64,000 bases of DNA, from positions 248,001 to 312,000 of the forward strand of contig MU858066.1 in assembly GCA_033297075.1 (NCBI GenBank), written 5' to 3'. Every line of letters begins with the position of its first letter. Positions within the stretch are counted from its first letter, which is position 1. Position numbers and translations under genes: made by a program. Below the pieces are notes generated by a model that saw only the letters and a list, made by a program, of their open reading frames with translations, searched no databases and was not told where the DNA came from. This document shows positions 22,584-34,003 of this stretch, one piece after another. The DNA is from Rhypophila decipiens. Lineage: Eukaryota > Ascomycota > Sordariomycetes > Sordariales > Naviculisporaceae.

Positions 22584-25500
22584 GGCTGCGACAGTGACGG
22601 CGGCGACGACACGGTGGGCGGGCAGCTACTAGGAGCCAGTGCCAGGACGTCGGCGCTGAAGAAGCCGTCGGCTACAGCGCGGCGTGTAGGACACAAAGAC
22701 GAGTTGGAGATGGTAAAAGAGATTCCAAACAAAGTTGAGTAAATCCAGGATTGAGAACGAATGTCGATGCGCGCGTTGGTGGGCGGATGGTGGTAAGAAG
22801 AGTGACGTCCAAAAGGCTGAGGGGAATGGGGAATGCAGCTCCGACAGTGCCAGTGCTTTATTGTTGCAAGCTAACTTGGAGTGGAAGTGAGGTAGGCTCG
22901 ATGTGAAACAGGTGTATTAACGTATTTCTGCGACGCGATGGCTGTGACTGGTCGATTGGTTCCCCAAGAGCCCAGATGCAGCGCCTTGCGGTCAGAAAAA
23001 GAGTGACCTCGCCCACTGCAGGTCCTGACTCCTCACTAAAAACACACTGCAGGCCCGGGGAGGTGCGGCCGCCGGACGGGATCGAACGGGCGGGAGAAGG
23101 GAATGCAGTAAGGGTGCTGTCCAGTTGTTCTGCAGAGAAATCCAATCCAATACAATATTATAATTATGGTTATTGGTGCAGTGTTCCTTTTCTGCCGTTG
23201 GCATGGCTGGGAAATATTGAAAATGAAGCAGTGCACGACTCAACAGAGCTGCTCTGTTGTTGGAGGGGACAAGCGGTGGACGATGGACAAGCTCCCCTGT
23301 TCTTCAGGAATGAGGGCCACGACGCTCACAAAGGCAGGGGTCAGCGGTCCGGGGCGGTTCTTCAATGGAGAGTACAGTGTGAAACGGGGCCAAATAACAC
23401 TGTCAGTGTCCGGCCAATTCGGCAGGATAGTACAGTTTCTGCACAGTGCAGAGAATACCAACCTCCAAGGAAAGTGGAAGGAAGCAGGAGGATCACTCCA
23501 CTGAAAAGAGCCAGAACTGTTCGTCTTTGTCACCACAACAATGCGGTGTGCGGATATGGGGTATGTTTGGTTTTGATATCCATACGGTATCCATTGTCTA
23601 TTCAGTTCCGTCCGGCTGCATGCGCTGGTAAAAGGGGACAACCTGCGCAGCATGTCCTCTCTTGCATAGGGGTATCTCGTTGTGCAGAATCCGTGATGCA
23701 CACCGAATCCCTGGTCACAGATGGGCCATAACGACTTGTGAACAGACGAGAAGCGGAGCTCAGGACTGCGGGCAACGATATTGAATTCCAGGCAAGGCTT
23801 CCAAGACGGTCTCTCTCTTGACATGCAGGTTTCATATCCTGTGGAGAAATACCAGCAACATGGAAATATTTGCAAGTCACACACGATAATTCCAACGAAC
23901 CCCTTCCAAGCGCTCGGCTTGGTGCGCGAGTTAGTCTGGAGTCTGGAATGGGTATAGGCTGCCTGCTGCATGGTCATGAGGAGCAAGAGCTGAGTGTGAA
24001 AACCAGCCTCGAGGAGCCCATGAGGAAGCAGCTAGAGGTCCCTTGGCATTGGGCATGTCGTCAACCTGTCATGAATGATGGACCTGGTTTCCACCATGGG
24101 CCCCTCACGAAAAGGACAGGCAGAGTCCCTGAAAACACCCCCTTTTTGGTGGCCTTTACCAACGAGACGTGCTGCCCCTGAGGGCGACATAGTGTAGGAT
24201 TTCCCTCATCCGCTACCAAGCTTTCCGTCCCGCAGTTTCCAGGTCCAGGACAACAACAACAACAACAAGCAAACACCAAGGATTTTACACGTGTACACTA
24301 AAAAGCTTCGAGACAAAAATTCATTGCTGATCGTCATGAAATCCACTTGGAATACCCTCACGATCCGTACCGAAGAAAAAACACGAGGCACTACGACAAA
24401 AACAGAAACCGAGGCCCCATTCCTTCAGCTCTCGGCGCTCGCCCGTCAGACATGCGGGGAATTATTTGCTGCTTCTCATCTTGGGGCTGGGCTTATGACG
24501 TATTTGGGTAGTACTATATCACAGCACCTGTCTGGCGTCTTTTTTGAGTTATGAGTTCATGTCACCCAGCAGCCGAGCGACGTGCATGCTGAAGTGACAG
24601 TGGGCAGTGACAGAGACGATACCGAGACGCTCTTCTTGTCGTCTGTTGGCTACCGACTCTGTGAGCTGCCGTCGATTTCGGCTTCAGAACGACTGGAGCC
24701 TGAAAAGAAGAGGACTGTGTATTGCGATCGTGTTCCCAGTAACGACTCACAAAAGGAGCCTCTCCAAAATACTTGGAGCAAACCAACTTGTGTGTGCAAA
24801 TGGATGCGTAGGGGTTACCTGGTATGTGTTCTTTCCAATTATAGTAACACATCTTTTGAGGTCATTCGTGAAGTAGCTCGTGATCTTGGGGTTCCCTGCA
24901 CCATACCACTAATCTCTCTACAAGCCATTCGGCAAGACCTTCATAACCAAGATTTTTCTTCTTGTTTCCTCTCGGACTTTATTCCTACCACCTGTACAAT
25001 TGCAATACGTGCATCCATACATGATATAGTACGCGCATGCCCTCTCGTCACCCATTCGCCCCCATCGATCAACAGGTCCTTGCGGCTGGGAATAACACTC
25101 AGCTGCGACTCCCGACCCTGCGAGCCGAGCCCAGTTGATCAGAAAAATAACGGTCGACCCTGCAGGAAGATGCAAATCGAGCAGGAGGGTTAACCGGGTT
25201 TGGCGATAAATAACACCTGACATGGTAACTGATCGTCTTTTTGCCTCGCGATCGTCGGGACGTTATATTCACTTCTGTTCGTGTTCGATGGCTCTATCTG
25301 CATGCTGGAAGCGAGGTTCTGCGACTGCTGCTGATATGTCGATATGCCAGTTAGGTGGGAGACTGAGCCATGCTGATGTGGCCTTTGGTCTCTGAATGCA
25401 CGTCCCTCATCTGTATGCAGTCCTCTACTATGAGATTATCGGAGGCGGCTTCATCCTCAGCCTCAATATGTAAAGAGATATTTCCAAATCTCCAGTATTA

Positions 25501-26067
25501 CCAATCCTTGATACCCCGTATGGAGCACAGCTATACAATCAATCTCGACGTAGCACTAACAAAGAACCGTAACAAAGTTGAACACGATGGCGGTATCTAA
25601 TGCCCGAGCCAATGCCACGAACAACCTCTGGATTCCTAAATATACAGTAATCGATATCATAAGCTGTTATATACATAAAATAAAACAAAACATGAATAGT
25701 GCTCAAGTCATACTGGGAATAGCTTCAATCTAAATACACAGTCTCCCTCAAGACTCACGTGCAGCATCTAGGCAGTGATGTCATGCTCCTTGGCGAGCTT
25801 ATCTAATCTCTCTCCTCCATAACCACCTGCACGGACCAGGTGACCAGCTGAGGCGCTAGCAAGCCTTGCAAGCAAAGCTCAACGACACGCCAAGCCAGTT
25901 GAGCCCGTAATACGGCGGATAGAGAAAGAAAGTTGAAGCTTGCAAACCGCCATCATCAACATCACCAACAATCCAAATCCCAACACCACCACCAATTTCC
26001 TTCCTCGTCCAATCCTGCCACCATTTTCCACTGGCTCTTACCGTCAGAAAATAACAAGTAATTCACA
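22584..26067. other. Gene-poor stretch upstream of RhoGAP and TIM9
   Basis: About 3.5 kb. It must hold the RhoGAP promoter on its left and the TIM9 promoter on its right. Several open frames of 200 to 250 codons occur on both strands between 22976 and 25193, but their peptides are Cys/Arg/Ser-rich with no domain, start context or splice pattern I can defend. No tRNA or 5S rRNA pattern was seen. A long non-coding transcript is possible but unproven. Confidence 0.5.
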
Positions 26068-26563
26068 ATGGATACCGGGTACGTTCACACCAGCAGTCTG
26101 TTTTGCAACCTGCCCAGCAGGCGCAATCCAAACCAAAAAAAAAAAACCCCCAGCTCAAGCTAATTAACCTACCTATTCTTTCTTCTCCGTATAGACTCAC
26201 ACAAGCCGAAAACCGCCAACTCGAGGCGCGCCTCCAAAAGCGCCAAGTAAAGGAGTTTATGAATGTACGTCTTTCCCTCTCCTCCTCTCCAACAACAATT
26301 TCCTACTGCCTCCCTCCCCTTCAAACCTGCCTGCCTTTTCGTTTCTAACAAAATGTTCTCGATAACAGGTCTTTGCAAACCTAGTAGACAACTGCTTCAC
26401 AGCCTGCGTCGACGACTTCACCTCCAAGGCCATGTCGAGCCGCGAGAACGGCTGCATCAGCCGGTGCGTGCTCAAGTCCATGTCGACGCAGACGCGCCTC
26501 GGCGAGCGCTTTGGCGAGCTGAATGCCGCCATGGCTCAGGATATGCAGAATAGGCAGAATTAA
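26068..26563 (+). CDS. TIM9: Tim9, small Tim chaperone of the mitochondrial intermembrane space
   Basis: Three exons (26068-26078, 26195-26264, 26369-26563) give 91 aa, the usual length for Tim9. The first exon codes only MDTG minus one base. The twin CX3C motif is intact: C36-FTA-C40 and C56-ISR-C60, separated by 15 residues, in 'NCFTACVDDF' and 'NGCISRCVLK'. The helix 'LEARLQKRQVKEFMNVFANLVDN' precedes it. Tim9 pairs with Tim10 in a hexamer that carries hydrophobic carrier proteins to TIM22; its import needs Mia40-driven disulphide formation. A (GT)n microsatellite follows in the 3' region. Confidence 0.95.
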
Positions 26564-27543
26564 AAAGCAACAACACCAGATTTGTGTTGTGTGTGTGTGT
26601 GTGTGTGCATCTCGGATTCTAAAAGGGATGAAAAGATGGTGGGGGATTGCCTGCCTGGCCTGCCGAACTGCAGACCTTGTTACGGCAAGGTGTAATGGAA
26701 TGGCGCGGAGTAGTGTCGGGTAATATTTGCGAACGACACACACGATACGACACACACGAGAATATATCTCCGCTCCTCTGGGAAGAAAGGAGTAGACGAC
26801 GACAAGCTGGCTGGTTCGGAAGGAAAAGTTTCGTTGCTCTGGGAAGGGGGGATTGTGGCCTTTTCCCATTGTCTCGCAAGTGAGGCGAGAACAACCGCGT
26901 CGGACCGATCTAGTCGCCAGTGTTTTGTTGTTGGTGATGGCGATAATTTATGGTTGATGTGATGGCGGCAGATCAGCGACACAAAGAGAAGAGCCTGGCT
27001 GGGAATGTGACGAACCCGTCATCATTTGTATAATATCAAAGTGGAGGAGGAGCAGACATTTCTTCTCCATTTGTTTTCTTTTTCTGTTCTTTTTTTCTTT
27101 TTCCCAAGACAAAATGCATTACTACTAGACAAATCTCAATTGGAATAGGGGAGCATTTGGTTTTATTATGCCATCCGATTTGACCTGTCCACCTCACCTG
27201 TATGAGCATTATCAGGACTTGGAGGCGTGGAAACATCAAGACCGAACAGAATGACCAGTGATGGCATGCGTAATCCACAATTCAGATACAAGGTTAGCCA
27301 TTCACGAGAGACCAAGACAAAACAAGAAGAGGCAGAAAATAATCCCATAATTTAATGCTCAATATGACCAGGCCAACTCGACCTCTACGTCCCATCATTC
27401 TTTATCCTTTTATCGTATAACACATTACGGGATGTTCCTCTTAAGACAAATACGCTGTCTAACTCTCGCCTGGTATACCTCACCCATCACATCAACATAG
27501 CCTAAACAAAAGCAAACTCTACTACCACCATCCACCATGATGA
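26564..27543. other. TIM9-NUP188 convergent spacer with (GT)n tract
   Basis: 3' regions of TIM9 (+) and NUP188 (-). A short perfect GT repeat (about 26583-26607) lies 20 bp beyond the TIM9 stop. The rest has no supported gene. Confidence 0.55.
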
Positions 27544-30500
27544 TTATTCCTCCTCCTCGGCCAAAACATCCCGAACAGCCTCCAACTGCAGCACAGCCTT
27601 TTCCTCCAACCGATTCTCACATGCGCTTCCCTCACTGTTTGGTCTCATGGCCCTCCACTCCACCTCCCGCCCATTAAGCGGCAACAGCCTCTCCCTGAGA
27701 ATCTTCCTCCCCCCAAGCCAAAACTCGACATTCTCGCTCACACTCGCGCTATCCCACACCACCTCTGGTATATCCCGCGTGTTGTTCAGCCTCAAGACCC
27801 CAAGAACCCGAGTCAACAATGCGAGCGAATGCATCTCACTTATCGCCAGGAGGGTAATGTACTGCTGCGCGGCGTCCCTCGCAGCTGCGGTCCGGCTTAG
27901 ACCTGGGGCTTCGAAGCGCTCTACGCTGGATTGGAGGAGGTTGGGGAATTGGTTCAGGACAAAGGCTACTTCTGGTGCGATGGTTGGACCCAAGGCGCCG
28001 AGGATGTTGAGCAGGATTGGCAAGATTCCTTTGGCCCAGATGGAATAACATCTTGCTGCGCCGGCGTTGTCTGCAAATGGGGACACGGTGCTTCGTCGCA
28101 TGAAGCCTGCTATGCTGGCCGATGTGAGGTGGCCTAGGAGACCGTCGCAGGCGATATGTTCGGCCAGGGTGGGGAGGGCAGACAGTTCGAGGAGGAAAAG
28201 CAAGGATAGTTCGCCGTAGATTGGGTCGCCTTTGTCGGCCAGTTTGTCTGCCCAGGAAAAGAGCGAGGTGGCTACTTGGAGCACCTCGTGCGAGGACATG
28301 ATGTTTAGGACTTGGAGCTGGCACTGTTCGATGCCCGGCACGCTGAGACAGGCCTGGAGGACGGCCGTCACGAGAGCGAGGTCCTCGGGTGTTGTCGCCG
28401 CGTCCGACTCGTGCACCAAAGCGACGAGCGTCCTGAAGGAGGAAGCCACTACACGATCGAGAATGGTCAGGACTAGCTGGGTGACCGCCACAGAGCTCTC
28501 GTTCGCCGTTTTCTCTGCTGTACCGCCACCATGGTGTTTGATGCCTCGAAGGACCACAAACAAGATCTTGAGAAGTGTGCGATAGTATGATATTTGGTCT
28601 TTCCCAAAGGGATCTTCGACAGCGTGGAGGGCTACCGATACGTGGGTGAGGATCCTGGAAGGGTCTTTGGGCAAGGCCGAGGCTTCGGCCAAACGCTGTA
28701 GGAGTGTCAAGACTAGATTCGCTCGGGCATGAACAAGGCGGACAAATATGTTCTCTGGTGGCTGTGCTCTCTGGTTTGCCTCCAGACATTGCTCGACCAC
28801 TTGAATCATTTGTGTGACAAAGGTTCCGTTCTTTGGTAGCAGCGTCACACTGAGCTCTAGGAGCAGATATTCCCAGGCGTGGAACAGGGCCTATTTAAAG
28901 TGTTAGGACATTGCATCTGGCATATTACTCGGCAAAACAATGTGAAGAACTTACGACTTCGGCTTCCACGAGGGACAAGTTCAAGTTTGCCGTCTCCATC
29001 TCATTCCTGAAACCATTCTGTCGCGACCCAGCCCAGCCAGAATCGTAGTTGAGCATCGATTCGGCAATGTCCAACGCATAATAGTACTGAGAACCCAAGT
29101 CTCTAGGACTTAACGGGGTTCTCTTGAAATCTTCTACCGAGCACCCAGGATATCGAGTGCCAAAGTTCTTCGTAAAGTTCACATGCAAGGAAGCATTGTA
29201 TCCGGCGACCTGCACCCCGCTGCGGAGGAAGTAGTCCAGATCCTGAATGAGATCTGTCGAGAACTTCTGCGCCTGATTCATCTGTCGCATATGGTACAAT
29301 TGCATGGCGAATGTCTCGGCAGCATACGCCGCTATCCTGGCTTGGTGTCCTGCCTCTCTCGCATCAGTCTTGGACACTACAGCCAATGGCCTGAGGTTGC
29401 GAACATAGGCCCGCAGGTTGTCCAAGAAGCCTGGGTCCTGTTGCATAGCGAAGATGGTCCAAGGCCAATAGTTTTGAGCAGAGGTGAAGAAGTCCAAGAT
29501 TGCTATCGATTCCTCGCTCGGTACGTCGCTGATGCCGCGCAGTTTCTCAATAGCTTTGGAGAGAACCGAGCTCGGAGGCAGTTTCGACAGCTTGGACTCC
29601 CCCTTCAGCGCCTCGCGCGGTGTCTTGCCGGTGAGGAGACAGTTGGCCATCCACTGCTGCCGATTTCGCATAATGATGGAAAAGAACTTCCAAATCGTCA
29701 GCACCTCGGGCCTCCTGTCAAACGGCCTGTCCAGCTGTGACACTATGTGAATAAAGGACCGAGAGACTTGTGGTCCCAGATACCCGAGCAGGGACGGTGG
29801 CTCGCTGTTCCCCTTCCCGGCGCTCTCCACAAGCGTGCTTAGCAGGGTGACTGCGCGCGTTTTGAACGACCGTCGTACCGCAGGCAATCGGGCCACCACC
29901 GAGGCAGATTTGAAGAGCTGGGTTTGTATACCAGCTGAGGGCTGCTCGAGGTAGTTTGCTGCTCGAAGCAAAGAGGTTGCAAACTCCAGAACCATGTTCA
30001 CTCTTTCTGACACAATTCGAGATCGCCGTGGATACAGGGTCGAATCGGGAATTTGGAAAGCAACGAGCAGACTCCCCAGCAGTGGTTGGAATCTCAAAAA
30101 GCTGGACGAGGTCGAAACGAAGCTCTCCAAGATGTATTTAGCCGTAGGCAGGAGACTGTTTGTCAAGCTACTAGCCGAGTCCGGGGACCCGATGCTGAAT
30201 GTGATGGATATCAGACTGTTCATGGTGCCGACCACGTCTCGAACTAATATGCTGCGGTCAAGTTCAGACGGGAATCTCCAGGTGGCCGAGTTCTCAAAGA
30301 CATCGACCGTTGTCTGGGTCACGGAGAGCAGCACACGAGATAGGACGCCCTCGGACGTGCCCAGCCATTGGCTGGCGTCTCCCCTGGACCGACCGCCCGC
30401 ATTTGCGCCTATCCTCCGCTGGGCGGGGCTCGTAAGAGCATTGTCGGCCAGGTTAGAGAAGAACTTGACGGCCGAAGATAACAACTCAAACCGTTCGCCG

Positions 30501-33188
30501 AGAAGATCGAGGTTTCCCGTGATTCTTGAGAGGCGGCCAGCTCGAGACTCGCCGTTGATCAAACCACAGCGGGACATGTATGCCCAGACTCTGCCAGGGG
30601 CGACGGGTAGAGCGGCATCGAGGAAGTAGAGACAAGAAGTCATGGCTGAGATCTTGGGGCCATCCAGATTAGGGAGGTCCATCTGGATAAAGCCATCCAA
30701 CAGGTCAGTGATGATTGTGATAATGTCCTTGGTGCGCGGGAGAGCCCGACTAGCCTCCCTCACGACATCCAACGCTGCCTCGGAAGCTGAAGCTCTGGAG
30801 GGGCTATTTGATGCCTTGACATATTCGACTTTCAACACTGTGGCTAACAGGCTGATAGCTTCGGCCAGCTCTTCGGCCGCGAGAGGTCCCAGCGCCGCGT
30901 TGTAGGCCTCTCCCATCAGGCTGGCCTCGAGGCGCTTCCCAAGGAGAGCAAGTCCAGAATGAGAATAGTCCAGCTGGGCGACTCTGCTGCTGTCGCTTAT
31001 AAATCGACCTATTGTTCCGGCTTTGACGGTAAACCTCTCCTCTTCGGCTGGCCTTCTTTTTGATGCCAAGGACGGGTTGAAGAGGTCAAGGTCTTCTGTC
31101 AGCTGGAAGGTGGTTAGGCTATTTGGCTGCGGCGAGTTTCCATAGTCTTCCTCGTAGATCAGCTCGTAAGAGTTCCAACGCTCGTGCCATTCCATCGACA
31201 GCTTGTCGGGCCGGAAGAGCAAACCATGGAGAACCTCCTGATGGGCATCATCCGCGGTTGGGGCTAGAAGGGCTCGACACAGGTTCACGAAGGGGAGGAA
31301 TTCGTAAGGGTAGCGCAGGAATGCTTGCCCCACGTATGATTCCAGCAATCCATCGCTTGCTGCGATATGGGCTTCCTTCTCTGTACCAATGTCCCAATAT
31401 CCTCTCCCTGTCGAGAGACTCGAGATCAGACAGGAAAGAGGATCTGAGAGATAGCCCACCTGGGCGTAACTGGTCTCGAGCAGATCAAGAAATACCTGGC
31501 GCATCCTTGCTCCTACGGTGGGCTGAAATGCCGCGAGTGGACCTGTCCCCAGACAGACTGCCATCTCGGACATGATGTCGTAAACTTGACCCCCGGAGGT
31601 CACAAGCGCAGCCAGGCCTTTGATGACCTGATTATCGCGGTCAATGGATTCCGAGGACAGAAACATATCGTACGACGACTTTTCGATCGAGACTATGCTT
31701 CCAGCCGAGTTCCTGCGCCCGGTCCCGTATCGTTGATACTCGAGCTCAAAGCCGTCCTGGGCGCGCTGGTTTTGAGCCAAGTCGCGCCGTTCGGCCCGCT
31801 CCTGGTACCCATTGAACATTTCCAGGAGAATGATGGACCAAGCCAGTATGGCAGGGCCAGCTGCCATAATGCCTGCATTTGCGGCACCAACGATTATGCG
31901 GTGGATTTGCGTGATGCTGTCGGATGACGCCAGGTAAGGGTCCTCGGAATCTTCCAGATCAATATCTTGATTCAAGTATGGTATTGCGCGCTTGGCGTTG
32001 ATTAGTTTCAGGGATATGATACACACAAGCGTCTTCAGGGGAATGATGAGCTCGGCATTCAACTCGTGTGTCTGTACAAGGTTAGTCGTCGACCAACCGT
32101 CCTCTGGGCCAAGATAACAGCTTACCCCAACCAAGCCCTCTATGAACTCGAACTCGTCCACGAATTTGAACCATTGAGTCACGATGTCTAGCGCAACGAA
32201 CTTGTCGCCGTGAAGATCAAGAATCTGAAAAATCAAGCTCATAGCATGAGTCGCCTCCGTAAAAGCAGTCCTTACCCAGTCCACCTCCAACTGTTCCGAC
32301 ACGAGCGGAGGTGGGAAAGACAGAGGGACTGCCTGCGAACGCTCCACGCTGTCCTGGAGGTAGGACATATATTTTGGCAGCAACTCATCTCGGGCAGTAG
32401 CATCTAATGAAATAGCAGCCCGAAGAGTCTCAACCTCCTGGGGCAATGATGGCGGGGAGTAGTAGAGAAAGGTTATGAGCAAGTCGGCGGCGCTCAAAAA
32501 AGATCTTCGTTCTGAAAGATAGGTGGCTAAAAGGCGTTGGCGGCGACTGGTCTCTGTCTCGAATTCAGCCCAAGTAGCATCCGCATCGGCCACAGCAGAG
32601 ACATTCAGCAGTGCCAGAATACTCGAGGCCTGCGCATCGCTCACCCCCGCCGCCTCTTGTATGTTGGTGACATCCTGGCTCGATAGCGGACCGGTGAGGT
32701 GGCTACGAGCTCGACTTTGAAACTCTAGGACGGCAATACGAAGAGCGGCCACCTCGTCGATATTGGCCGCCTTGCTCAGCCATAGCGCGTCCTCCTTGAT
32801 CTCCTTGAGGTCGTACTGGTCATTTGGGGCCTGGACGACATTGATGGCGGCCGTCTTGGTCTCGAAGTCGGCTTTCGTTTGCGGGGAGGGGGCAGCAAAC
32901 GTCTTGGTGGGATTTTGGATCAGGTTGTTGACAAAGCCATCTCGGAGGAATGTGGAAACAGAAGCAGATGTAAGTCGGTCGCGAGACGAATCGACGAGGG
33001 CGGATGCGACGAGCTTCCAGGATCTGAAGCGCAGGCGCAAAGTGTCTGTCAGTTTCTGCCCAAGAGGCATGCCAAATCTCCAGAGGTGAGGGTCAACATG
33101 TGGTTTAGGGGCCTTACAAAAGAGTGGTGTTGCCCGTCAAACAATCTCCCAGGGCGGGAAAATATGTTTTATCGGTGAGTGAAGCCAT
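27544..33188 (-). CDS. NUP188: Nucleoporin Nup188
   Basis: Four exons: 33118-33188, 32126-33023, 28955-32071 and 27544-28890; 1810 aa. The true start lies in a 71-nt first exon giving MASLTDKTYFPALGDCLTG, joined to 'SWKLVASALVDSS' by a 94-nt intron. This closely follows the Chaetomium Nup188 N-terminus as I know it, as do 'STFLRDGFV' and the 'LSSQDVTNIQEAAGV' stretch. The rest is alpha-solenoid, with few charged low-complexity parts. Nup188 is a large adaptor of the inner ring of the nuclear pore that binds Nic96 in place of Nup192. Length is close to the about 1850-aa Chaetomium protein. The second intron (32072-32125) is 54 nt with no stop. It is divergent from trpC. Confidence 0.92.
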
Positions 33189-34003
33189 TGCCGATGGTCC
33201 CCATCAGTGACCAGAGCCAACCCAAGAAAGTGTTTGGCGATGCGAAAAACAAGGTCGGGCTGGAAGCGAAGAATTGGGTTGTTGGCTGCTGGTTGCTGGT
33301 TGATGGATGCGCAAAACACCAAGATGGGGAAAACTTGAGATGCTGGTTGACCCTTGACGCGCTCCAATTTAGACGCGGCTAGCAAAGCAAGCTCCCCAAG
33401 GCTCCCAAGCTCCATCAAAAAGATGGGAGCTGAAGGCACATTGTGGTTGGCTGGTGCTTGTTGCAGTACCTGGCCGATAAGCGATAAGACTTTTATGGTG
33501 CTGTTGTTGTGGAGAGGAGGGGCCAAACATGAAGTGTGCAGGTGGATCTCCTTGACCGGGAGTCCAACGACAATCGTAACGCTCTGCACCTTTGTTACAG
33601 GCCACGATAGCGCTATAAACTTGCAAACCTTCCCCACAAGTTCCTTTGTGTGGTCATTTTGGCGATCCGGGAATTCTTTCAAGGACAAGAATTACGGATC
33701 CGTAACTATCGTAACCGGACCACAGTGACCGTTCCCTCCCTTGCGCCAGGGGTCCTCCCCTGATAATAAATCTGTCTTGATTACTATCGTCTATGAAGGT
33801 TGCCAATTATAAGAGCCGCCGCCACCAGTTCTCCAACGTATAACTGCTCACCTTCCAAGAGTGACTCACCAAGGGAACCCTGACGAACTCTTGGATAATT
33901 ATCCTGTACTTGGTGAGACAGTGCAGAGGTCGGATTCTCATCAACAGCTAGCTCTCATTGCTCCTGTTTTAATTTTCTCTCACGGTTCAAGAAAGAAAAC
34001 AAG
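33189..34003. promoter_or_regulatory. NUP188/trpC divergent promoter region
   Basis: 815 bp between two start codons. It holds a Gcn4/CPC1-type site (annotated separately), pyrimidine-rich stretches before trpC (33956-33990), and no supported gene. The open frames of 85 to 183 codons in it look like chance. Confidence 0.6.
33862..33868. promoter_or_regulatory. TGACTCA, Gcn4/CPC1-type element
   Basis: A perfect palindromic TGACTCA lies 136 bp upstream of the trpC start codon. In Neurospora and Aspergillus the bZIP factors CPC1/CpcA bind TGA(C/G)TCA to induce amino-acid synthesis genes, trpC included, on amino-acid starvation. Position and sequence fit; binding is inferred. Confidence 0.6.

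Noticed and set aside
22976..23731. 251-codon plus-strand open frame
   Set aside because: Cys/Arg/Ser-rich peptide with no domain; overlaps an equally long minus-strand frame (23240-23986); no splice or start support.
23240..23986. 248-codon minus-strand frame
   Set aside because: No conserved motif, unusual Cys/Trp/Arg content, no intron logic; looks like chance.
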